From contig JAKQLT010000021.1 of assembly GCA_029567025.1 (NCBI GenBank), forward strand, positions 1-9,443: a stretch of 9,443 bases of DNA, written 5' to 3'. The notes beneath the pieces are model-generated. The model searched no databases. It was given only the letters and a program-made list of their open reading frames with translations, and was not told where the DNA came from. The translations under genes were made by a program, and so were the position numbers. This document shows positions 1-6,360 of this stretch, in pieces (position 1 is the stretch's first letter; every line of letters starts with the position of its first letter). The DNA is from Candidatus Omnitrophota bacterium (GTDB taxonomy: Bacteria > Omnitrophota > Gorgyraeia > Zapsychrales > Zapsychraceae).

Positions 1-453
1 AACAATGACCGCATCATTAACCGTCACGGTTTGACCAGGTTGCGTTTTGGCGACAATGACCTCTCCATCAATCGGCGATATAAGCGGAATGGCTTTATAA
101 ATGTCCGTCCAATACTTTAGTGCCTCATCCCCTTCTCCGCGAGCGGCATCTAAAAGCGCGGCGCGTTCCGTCGAGCTCATCCAAGCCAAAGTCTCGCCGG
201 CTTTAACCTTCTGTCCTTCTTTAACTAAAATATTTTCAACGCGGCCGCTGACCGGCGGTTTTACCTCAAGCCGATTTTTGGGTAAAATAGTTCCTGTCGT
301 AGAAATAATGTTTTCAATAGAACCTCTCAAAGGCTTTATCTCTTTTAGGAAACTATTATCTTTTTTAGAACCTTGGATTTTAAGATAGAAAAATCCTAAA
401 ATAAAAATGATAACGATCCCAACGATAAATAATTTTGATCCTTTAGAGCGCAT
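1..453 (-). CDS. RND/MacA-type efflux periplasmic adaptor (membrane fusion protein), N-terminal part, cut by window edge
   Basis: Membrane fusion protein linking an inner-membrane transporter to the TolC-like channel encoded just upstream. 151 residues are visible and the frame is open at base 1. An N-terminal anchor (about residues 8-24, FIVGIVIIFILGFFYL) follows a short basic start. A first biotinyl-lipoyl half lies at about 60-90 (VSGRVENILVKEGQKVKAGE) and a second at about 122-150 (SPIDGEVIVAKTQPGQTV). The link between them, where most adaptors have a long alpha-helical hairpin, is only about 30 residues (STERAALLDAARGEGDEALK region). The ATG at 453-451 is the first possible start, since a stop lies two codons upstream in frame. 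It overlaps the tolC end by 11 bases. AAAGGAG lies upstream but about 12 bases away, so translation probably depends on coupling to tolC. The family is clear; the partner (RND or ABC pump) and substrate cannot be told. Confidence 0.9.
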   Translation of the reverse strand, partial: MRSKGSKLFIVGIVIIFILGFFYLKIQGSKKDNSFLKEIKPLRGSIENIISTTGTILPKNRLEVKPPVSGRVENILVKEGQKVKAGETLAWMSSTERAALLDAARGEGDEALKYWTDIYKAIPLISPIDGEVIVAKTQPGQTVTVNDAVIV

Positions 454-1702
454 AGTCTAATGTTTCTCCTTTCGCTTGTATCCACTTGGCCTCGGCTAAT
501 AAAGCGTTTGCTTGAGATTCTAAAAACGCCTTTTTAGCGTTGACTAAATCATTCTCGATAACAATCCAATTATCAAAATCAATAAAACCAATTGAATATT
601 GTCCTTGGGCAATTTTAGAACGCTCTTGAGAAGCCTCTAAAGATTTACGCTTAACCTCAACCAATTCTAAAGCATTTTCTAAAGCATTCCATGATTGCTC
701 CAAAGAAACGATAGTGGTATCACGCACGATCTGTTCATTGGCCTCAGCTTGTTTTAAAAGCGCTTGCGATTCTTTGATCTGCTCGGCCTTAAGCCCTCCT
801 TCAAATAATGGAACACTTAAACTCACTCCCGCATTCCAGCCCTCATCTTGCGGCGGCCACTGTGAACTTGATCTATCCGCTCCAGCGCTTAAAGAAACTT
901 TTGGAAAACGATTGCCTTGTGATGATTTTAAATTAAAAATAGCGGCATTTTTCCGCGCGATAGCTTCAATCACGGAAGGATCATTCTTTACAATTTCTTC
1001 AAAGTCAGGTTTCTCCAAAATCGTTTCACGCACTAAAAAATCTCCTTGAACAAAAAAAGGTATGAATTCTTTTTTTCCCATCGCTTTTGTTAATTGGCGC
1101 TGGGCTAAGACCACGTCTCGTTTGGCTTGAGATAATTCCGCACGCGCTGAAATTAAATTAGCTTCTGCAGTCAATAAAGCGCCTTTGTGCTCTAATCCGG
1201 ATTTATAGCGAAGCTCGATTAATTTCCAATTATCTTCTCTGATAGAAACAATCTCTTCTGCGACTTTTATTAATTCTTGGGCTTTTAATAAATGAATAAA
1301 AGCCGTGCGTAAACTTAAACGAACATCAGAAGAGGTGAACTGATACGCCGCGCGCGCCGCGTTTAAATTTTCTTTTGCCGCGTAAACGCTGTTTGTCGTC
1401 TTAAATCCGTCAAAAAGAAGCTGTGTAGCAGAAACACCGTAAGAATAACTTTTTGTTGTCCCAGAAGGACCTCGTTGGGACGTCGCCAAACTACCGCTGA
1501 CTTGAGGGAAATAATTACTTCCAGCGACATTCTGGCTGGCTTTTTTCTGGTTGATAACCTCGACAGCAGAAATAAGTTCCGGGTTATTCTTTTTCGCTTC
1601 TAAAAGGCATTGCTCCCAGCTTAAAACTTCTTCAGAAAAAATATCCTGCGCAAATAGACATAACAAGAAAAATAAAACAAAAAATAAATTTATTTTTTTC
1701 AT
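443..1702 (-). CDS. TolC-family outer-membrane efflux channel protein
   Basis: Outer-membrane channel subunit of a tripartite efflux or type I secretion system; the family acts as a trimer. It has 419 residues, somewhat shorter than E. coli TolC. A Sec signal peptide is visible (MKK, then hydrophobic to about residue 18, likely cut near 22-25). C15 is not in a convincing lipobox because it is preceded by Leu-Leu. The internal duplication typical of outer-membrane efflux proteins shows directly: YFPQVSGSLA (64-73) matches RFPKVSLSAG (265-274), and the strand-to-helix turn YGVSATQLLFDGF (88-100) matches AGVSLSVPLFEGG (291-303). Long Ala/Glu/Lys-rich helices follow each. The 3' end overlaps the adaptor gene by 11 bases, which marks an efflux operon. 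The start is the ATG behind the promoter at 1747-1775; its ribosome binding site (GGGCGG) is weak. The substrate cannot be inferred. Confidence 0.93.
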   Translation of the reverse strand: MKKINLFFVLFFLLCLFAQDIFSEEVLSWEQCLLEAKKNNPELISAVEVINQKKASQNVAGSNYFPQVSGSLATSQRGPSGTTKSYSYGVSATQLLFDGFKTTNSVYAAKENLNAARAAYQFTSSDVRLSLRTAFIHLLKAQELIKVAEEIVSIREDNWKLIELRYKSGLEHKGALLTAEANLISARAELSQAKRDVVLAQRQLTKAMGKKEFIPFFVQGDFLVRETILEKPDFEEIVKNDPSVIEAIARKNAAIFNLKSSQGNRFPKVSLSAGADRSSSQWPPQDEGWNAGVSLSVPLFEGGLKAEQIKESQALLKQAEANEQIVRDTTIVSLEQSWNALENALELVEVKRKSLEASQERSKIAQGQYSIGFIDFDNWIVIENDLVNAKKAFLESQANALLAEAKWIQAKGETLDYAL

Positions 1703-1746
1703 AAAAAAATCCGCCCTTTTTCTTTCTCATAATTCTCAATACGTTT

Positions 1747-1775
1747 AGCGTAATCTGTTCTTAAAACCCTGTCAA
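1747..1775 (-). promoter_or_regulatory. Sigma-70-type promoter of the tolC-adaptor operon
   Basis: Read on the minus strand, TTGACA (1775-1770, all six consensus bases) is followed by a 17-base spacer and TACGCT (1752-1747, three of six bases matching TATAAT). Transcription would start near 1740, leaving a leader of about 38 bases before the tolC ATG. It sits between the terminator at 1852-1888 and the gene, as expected for an independent unit. The perfect -35 with a poor -10 suggests a promoter that could be activator-assisted; that is inference. Confidence 0.6.
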
Positions 1776-1851
1776 GCGCATAACAAAAAATTTGCCACTC
1801 CTTTACTTATTTAGACAAGAAATAATAATAAAAGTTACTTTAATATTACAT

Positions 1852-1888
1852 AAAAAAGCCTTAAGGATTATCTCCTTAAGGCCTTTTT
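1852..1888 (-). terminator. Intrinsic terminator closing the PFOR operon, nearly symmetric
   Basis: The arms GCCTTAAGGA (1858-1867) and TCCTTAAGGC (1873-1882) pair perfectly over 10 bases around a 5-base loop. On the minus strand the stem is followed at once by six T (1857-1852). It lies 19 bases past the stop codon of the 110-residue gene. On the plus strand a C and five T (1884-1888) follow the other arm, so it could also stop transcription entering from the other side. Confidence 0.87.
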
Positions 1889-1907
1889 AAAAAACATTTC
1901 TAAATTA

Positions 1908-2240
1908 TTAATAATCTTTTCGCGCGGCGTAAGTAAATTGCGCAAAATAACTCTTGAGTAAAAACTCTGCTGATGCGGAGATTGTTGTGTCTAAAAAACA
2001 TTCCACGATTGTTTCTCGGACACGAGCTAATTCTTTAAGACGAGGAAAACTTTTTACGCTATCTAATGTCAGATCAATAAGCTCTAAAGCGCGTTCAAAA
2101 GCTTTTTGACTATAATCGGCATTATTTTTAGCGCGCCAATTAAAAAAGCGCTCAACTTCGCTTCCAATGTTAGCCATCTGTTGCAGAAAAGACATTTGAT
2201 TCCATCGGCCTTGGGCAAGATTTTGATGCGTGGAGGTCAT
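1908..2240 (-). CDS. Small helical protein of unknown function, last gene of the PFOR operon
   Basis: A 110-residue soluble protein with no signal peptide or membrane segment. I cannot assign a function. The sequence reads as several amphipathic helices, possibly a small helical bundle: MSFLQQMANIGSEVERFFNW (16-35), then a stretch containing SQKAFERALELIDLTLDSVK, then RLKELARVRETIVECFL and a C-terminal aromatic-rich helix. The pattern WNxMS..QQMANIGSEV..WR....YSQKAFERALELIDLT resembles small hypothetical proteins I associate with uncultured candidate phyla; this is recollection, not a search. The ATG overlaps the stop of the DUF5674 gene (ATGA). A strong ribosome binding site, AAGAAGGA, lies 7 bases upstream inside that gene, which fixes the start and implies coupled synthesis. 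A terminator follows 19 bases after the stop. The gene is probably real and co-expressed with PFOR and DUF5674. Confidence 0.8.
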   Translation of the reverse strand: MTSTHQNLAQGRWNQMSFLQQMANIGSEVERFFNWRAKNNADYSQKAFERALELIDLTLDSVKSFPRLKELARVRETIVECFLDTTISASAEFLLKSYFAQFTYAARKDY

Positions 2241-2578
2241 TGTTTAATCCTTCTTAAAACAATTTCAATGATTTTTTTGCGTATTTCTTCACTCTCAACA
2301 CTACGGCTTCGATTATTCTGCGACGGGCGCATATTAATCATAGAATCAAATTCTATAAAATCACTTCCTGCCATCTCCGGATAAAGATTAATTCCCCATA
2401 AACTTTTTTGTTTCGATCCGTTATCCAAAAGAAACGCTTCTAAATCCGCATGAAGCTCGGCATCAACCGCCATAATTTGTTTATCAACATCGACCACAGC
2501 CTTAACCAAATCACCAAATAAACCCACCGCCATTTGTTTAAGCTCATCGAATGATAATGTCTCTCTAATAATTTTCAT
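2237..2578 (-). CDS. DUF5674 family protein
   Basis: A 113-residue cytoplasmic protein of unknown function. It matches my recollection of the DUF5674 family along its length. Characteristic stretches are DLVKAVVDVDKQIMAV near the N-terminus, ELHADLEAFLLDNGSKQKSL followed by WGINLYPE in the middle, and FIEFDSMINMRPSQNNRSR toward the end, with a charged C-terminal helix. The charged, conserved RPSQxNRSR segment may be a binding or active surface; that is inference. The start is taken as the ATG at 2578 (MKIIRETLS), as in relatives, rather than the in-frame TTG at 2584. No good ribosome binding site precedes it. It begins 19 bases after the PFOR stop, so reinitiation from PFOR is plausible. It overlaps the next gene by 4 bases (ATGA). 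Confidence 0.8.
   Translation of the reverse strand: MKIIRETLSFDELKQMAVGLFGDLVKAVVDVDKQIMAVDAELHADLEAFLLDNGSKQKSLWGINLYPEMAGSDFIEFDSMINMRPSQNNRSRSVESEEIRKKIIEIVLRRIKQ
2248..2255 (-). promoter_or_regulatory. Ribosome binding site embedded in the DUF5674 gene
   Basis: AAGAAGGA on the minus strand is followed by a 7-base spacer and the ATG at 2240. It lies inside the last codons of the upstream gene and is the strongest Shine-Dalgarno match I saw in the small-gene region. It supports the start of the 110-residue protein and its coupling to the upstream gene through the ATGA overlap. Confidence 0.7.
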
Positions 2579-2597
2579 TCTCAACTTTATAATTTTT

Positions 2598-5500
2598 TTA
2601 CACTTGCGCGTCTGGCGCTTTCCAGAAATTCTTTAACGCTTCATAACGCTGCCACTTGGCGTTTAAGTCTTTCTGCCCTAATTCCAAAAGTTCTTTGGCA
2701 CGTTCCGGCTTAGCTTTCGCTAATTGTTTAAAACGATTTTCACCGTATACAAACTTTTCCAAAGGAATCTTAGGCGGTTGCGAATCTAATGAGAATGGAT
2801 TTTTTCCTTCTTTCGCCAAATCCGGATTATATCTAAATAAAGGAAAATATCCGGCTTCAACCGCAAGCTTTTGTTCGCCTAATCCGGATGTCATATCAAT
2901 CCCATGGGCAATACAATGAGAATACGCGATAATAAGTGAAGTTCCTTTATATTTTTCGGCTTCAATGATGGCTTTAACCGCATGCGCGTCATTAGCGCCT
3001 AAAGAAATCTGCGCCACATAGACACTTCCATAAGACATCGCCATCATCGCGAGATCTTTCTTAGCTGTAGGTTTTCCATCAGCCGCGAATTTCGCCACCG
3101 CACCACGCGAAGTAGATTTCGACGCCTGCCCGCCGGTATTAGAATAAACTTCCGTGTCTAAGACCAAAATATTGACATCGCGTCCGCAGGCTAAAACATG
3201 ATCCAACCCGCCGTAACCAATATCATAAGCCCAGCCATCGCCGCCGATAATCCAAACACTTTTCTTAACCAACATGTCCGCTAAACTTAAAAGATGTTTG
3301 GCGTCAGACGACGGATTATTTTTTAATTTTTCTTTTAAAGCTTCAACGCGTTTACGTTGTTCAAAAATTCCAGGCTCATCGCTTTGATCGGCATCTAAAA
3401 GCGCTTTTACCAATTCATCGCCGATAGTTGAAGATAATTTCTTTAAAAGCTCTGCTGCGAATTCTTTTTGTTTATCAATCGTTAATCGATATCCAAAACC
3501 AAATTCCGCATTATCTTCAAACAGCGAATTATTCCACGTCGGACCGCGACCTTGAAGATTCGTTGTATAAGGTGTCGTCGGTAAATTGCCGCCGTAAATA
3601 GATGAACAGCCCGTGGCGTTCGATGCGATCATGCGATCGCCAAAAAGTTGCGTGACTAATTTAATATAAGGCGTTTCCCCGCAACCTGCGCACGCACCTG
3701 AAAATTCAAAAAGCGGTTGCAAAACCTGCATGGAACGCACCATGGTTTTATTTACCAAGTTTCTATCCAATTCAGGAATTTTCAAGAAAAATTCCCAATC
3801 TTTTTTTCCTGTTTCACGCAAAGGAATCTGCGGCATCATATTAATCGCTTTTTTTGTTTCATCTTGTTTATTTTTCGCCGGACAAGTATAAACGCAGGCG
3901 CCGCAACCCGTACAATCTTCCACCGCGACTTGAATGGTAAATTTCTTTCCTGCCCATTCTTTGGCTTTAGCCTCTGTTGATTTAAAAGTCGCTGGCGAGC
4001 CTTCTAAACATTTTGGATCATAGACTTTCATACGAATAACCGCATGCGGACACACAATATTACATTTTCCGCACTGAATACAAACGCTCTCGTCCCAAAC
4101 AGGAATCGAAAGCGCAATATTACGTTTTTCCCATTTTGTTGTCCCGCAAGGGAATGTCCCATCCATAGGAAAAACTCCGACGGGCAAATCATCTCCGCGA
4201 CCCGCAATAATTTCCGCGGTAACTTTTTTAACAAATTCTGGGGCATTTTCAGGAACAACCGGCGGACGGACAATTTTACTTGTCGCTTGAGCCGGAACAT
4301 CGACCTTAAAAAGATTTGCTAAAGTTTGATCCACAGCCTCATAATTTTTCTTAACAACTTCCTCGCCTTTAGAACCATACGCTTTTTTAATCGCGCCTTT
4401 AATAGAAGCGATTGCTTGTTCTCGAGGTAAAACGCCGGAAATCGCGAAGAAACATGTTTGCATGATCGTGTTGATACGCACGCCCATACCTGTGGCTTCC
4501 GCGACTTTGTATCCATCAATCACATAAAACTGAACTTTTTTCTTAATAATCTGCTCTTGAACGTCCCGAGGCATTTTATCCCAAATCTCATCTTTATTAA
4601 AAGGACTGTTCAATAAAAACACGCCGCCTTCTTTAATTTTACTTAACATATCATATTTCTCGATGAAGAAATATTGATGACAAGCCACAAAATTCGCGGC
4701 AGTCACTAAATACGTTGAATGAATCGGATTCGGGCCAAAACGCAAATGCGAAACGGTTACAGACCCGGCTTTTTTAGAATCATACACAAAATATCCCTGC
4801 GCATAATTAGGCGTTTCCTCGCCGATAATCTTAATCGAATTTTTATTCGCCCCGACGGTTCCGTCAGAACCAAGACCGTAGAAAATGGCTTGAACGCCTT
4901 GTGGATCTTCGGTGTTAAAATTCGGATCATACGCCAAACTGGTATGTGTTACATCATCCACAATCCCAATCGTAAAATGATTTTTAGGCTTCGCATTGGC
5001 TAAATTATCAAAAACGCCTTTTACCATAGCTGATGTAAATTCTTTAGAAGATAAACCATAACGGCCGCCGACAATAATAACATCTGAAAAACCTTTTTCT
5101 TTGCCGACTTCATTAAAGGCATTGACAACATCTAAATAAAGCGGCTCGCCTAAAGCGCCCGGCTCTTTGGTTCTATCTAAAACAGAAATCTTTTTAACTG
5201 TTTTAGGAAGTGCGTCTATGAAATCTTTAGCTGAAAACGGACGATACAGCCGAACCTTTAAAACCCCAACCTTTTCTCCTTTTTTTATAAGTGCGTCAAC
5301 GGTTTCCAAACAGGTTTCCCCGCCGGAACCCATAATCACAATGACTTTATCCGCGTCAGGAGCGCCAAAATAATCAAATAAATGATACTGACGGCCGGTC
5401 AATTTCGCGAACTGATCCATAGTTTTCTGGACGATTCCAGGGCACTCATCATAAAATTTATTAATCGTTTCACGGGCTTGAAAAAAGACATCCGGATTTT

Positions 5501-6158
5501 GCGCGGTTCCGCGAATCACAGGATGATCAGGAGACAACGCGCGTGCGCGATGCGCGAAAACAAGGTCATTGTCAATCATGGCCTGAAGGTCTTCTATGGC
5601 TAATTGTTCAATTTTGCTTACCTCATGAGAGGAACGAAATCCGTCGAAGAAATGGACAAAAGGAATGCGGGCTTTTAAAGTAGCGCTATGCGCCACAAGG
5701 GCTAAATCCATAATTTCCTGAACAGAAGACGAAGCTAAAAACGCGAAACCCGTTGAACGCGCGGACATCACATCCGAATGATCGCCAAAAATCGAAAGCG
5801 CGTGCGTAGCCAAAGTTCTCGAGGAAACATGAAATACCGTCGGAGTTAATTCACCAGCAATCTTAAACATATTTGGGATCATTAGCAAAAGGCCTTGGGA
5901 CGCGGTAAAAGTGGTCGATAAAGCGCCGCTTTGAAGCGCGCCATGAACAGCTCCGGCAGCACCGCCTTCCGATTGCATTTCCTGCACAAAAGGAACAGTG
6001 CCCCAAATATTGGTTTTACCCTTAGCCGACCATTCATCCGCCCATTCGCCCATATTCGATGACGGCGTAATAGGATAAATCGCGATAACTTCGCTAAGCT
6101 TATGCGCGACATACGCCGCGGCTTCATTTCCGTCGATAGTTACTTGTTTTCGTGCCAT
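2598..6158 (-). CDS. nifJ: Pyruvate:ferredoxin (flavodoxin) oxidoreductase, single-chain type
   Basis: A cytoplasmic enzyme that converts pyruvate and CoA to acetyl-CoA and CO2, reducing ferredoxin or flavodoxin, with thiamine diphosphate (TPP) and three [4Fe-4S] clusters. All parts of the 1186-residue fused form are present. The N-terminal pyruvate-binding domain has T31 (YPITPSS), E64 (QSEGG) and R114 (SSRTL), the same numbers as in the Desulfovibrio africanus enzyme. A transketolase C-like domain and CoA-binding domain (GGRYGLSSKEF, about 364-374) follow. The ferredoxin domain has C693/C696/C699/C703 and C749/C752/C755/C759. TPP-domain ligands for the proximal cluster are C823/C826/C851 and C1082; TPP is bound around GGDGWAYDIGYGG (972-984) and N1007. 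The long C-terminal extension of the D. africanus enzyme is absent. AAAGGA 7 bases before the ATG fixes the start. It is the first gene of an operon with two small proteins and has a near-consensus promoter. Confidence 0.98.
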   Translation of the reverse strand: MARKQVTIDGNEAAAYVAHKLSEVIAIYPITPSSNMGEWADEWSAKGKTNIWGTVPFVQEMQSEGGAAGAVHGALQSGALSTTFTASQGLLLMIPNMFKIAGELTPTVFHVSSRTLATHALSIFGDHSDVMSARSTGFAFLASSSVQEIMDLALVAHSATLKARIPFVHFFDGFRSSHEVSKIEQLAIEDLQAMIDNDLVFAHRARALSPDHPVIRGTAQNPDVFFQARETINKFYDECPGIVQKTMDQFAKLTGRQYHLFDYFGAPDADKVIVIMGSGGETCLETVDALIKKGEKVGVLKVRLYRPFSAKDFIDALPKTVKKISVLDRTKEPGALGEPLYLDVVNAFNEVGKEKGFSDVIIVGGRYGLSSKEFTSAMVKGVFDNLANAKPKNHFTIGIVDDVTHTSLAYDPNFNTEDPQGVQAIFYGLGSDGTVGANKNSIKIIGEETPNYAQGYFVYDSKKAGSVTVSHLRFGPNPIHSTYLVTAANFVACHQYFFIEKYDMLSKIKEGGVFLLNSPFNKDEIWDKMPRDVQEQIIKKKVQFYVIDGYKVAEATGMGVRINTIMQTCFFAISGVLPREQAIASIKGAIKKAYGSKGEEVVKKNYEAVDQTLANLFKVDVPAQATSKIVRPPVVPENAPEFVKKVTAEIIAGRGDDLPVGVFPMDGTFPCGTTKWEKRNIALSIPVWDESVCIQCGKCNIVCPHAVIRMKVYDPKCLEGSPATFKSTEAKAKEWAGKKFTIQVAVEDCTGCGACVYTCPAKNKQDETKKAINMMPQIPLRETGKKDWEFFLKIPELDRNLVNKTMVRSMQVLQPLFEFSGACAGCGETPYIKLVTQLFGDRMIASNATGCSSIYGGNLPTTPYTTNLQGRGPTWNNSLFEDNAEFGFGYRLTIDKQKEFAAELLKKLSSTIGDELVKALLDADQSDEPGIFEQRKRVEALKEKLKNNPSSDAKHLLSLADMLVKKSVWIIGGDGWAYDIGYGGLDHVLACGRDVNILVLDTEVYSNTGGQASKSTSRGAVAKFAADGKPTAKKDLAMMAMSYGSVYVAQISLGANDAHAVKAIIEAEKYKGTSLIIAYSHCIAHGIDMTSGLGEQKLAVEAGYFPLFRYNPDLAKEGKNPFSLDSQPPKIPLEKFVYGENRFKQLAKAKPERAKELLELGQKDLNAKWQRYEALKNFWKAPDAQV

Positions 6159-6233
6159 GATAAAATCCTTTCATTAAGATGAATTAAAATTTCGTGTTTA
6201 TGATTTTAAAAAAATCGTGGCGTGACGTGTTTC

Positions 6234-6261
6234 ATTATACTGATAAAAATATTTAGGTCAA
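6234..6261 (-). promoter_or_regulatory. Strong sigma-70-type promoter of the PFOR operon
   Basis: On the minus strand, TTGACC (6261-6256, five of six consensus) is followed by a 16-base AT-rich spacer and TATAAT (6239-6234, perfect). Transcription would start near 6227, giving a leader of about 68 bases before the PFOR ATG. Three CGTG tetramers at exact 5-base spacing (plus strand 6216-6229) fall at the start of the leader. The promoter fits high expression of a central enzyme. Confidence 0.78.
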
Positions 6262-6303
6262 GGAACTTCAAAAAAGGATTTACGCGAGGGACTTATAACG
6301 TTA

Positions 6304-6328
6304 ATTGTTGCAACACGATCGTAACAAT
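6304..6328. promoter_or_regulatory. Inverted repeat upstream of the PFOR promoter, possible operator
   Basis: On the plus strand, ATTGTTGC (6304-6311) and GTAACAAT (6321-6328) form a dyad with 7 of 8 symmetric positions around a 9-base centre. The self-complementary TGTTGCAACA (6306-6315) overlaps it. The dyad ends 43 bases upstream of the -35 box, a usual place for an activator or a distal operator. The TTGTTA/AACAA half-sites recall sites of the redox repressor Rex, but the spacing is too wide for a standard Rex site. No T-run follows, so it is not a clear terminator for the TMEM43-like gene. The regulator is unknown. Confidence 0.35.
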
Positions 6329-6360
6329 CTTCTTTTCATTTCAAACTTAAAGATAATTAT

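Noticed and set aside
714..1049. Plus-strand open frame opposite tolC, and similar plus-strand frames opposite PFOR and the other genes
   Set aside because: They are antisense to confidently identified genes, have no family features or good ribosome binding sites, and their composition follows the opposite strand's codons.
2579..2584. TTG start two codons upstream for the DUF5674 gene
   Set aside because: There is no binding site for it, and the ATG at 2578 matches the expected N-terminus (MKII).
4028..4300. Minus-strand frames inside PFOR in a different phase (also near 4319-4519 and 5882-6127)
   Set aside because: They lie within an intact 1186-residue PFOR whose motifs are continuous; there is no frameshift and no sign of a nested gene.
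6301..6330. The dyad as a terminator of the TMEM43-like gene
   Set aside because: The stem is weak and AT-rich and no T-run follows it on the minus strand.
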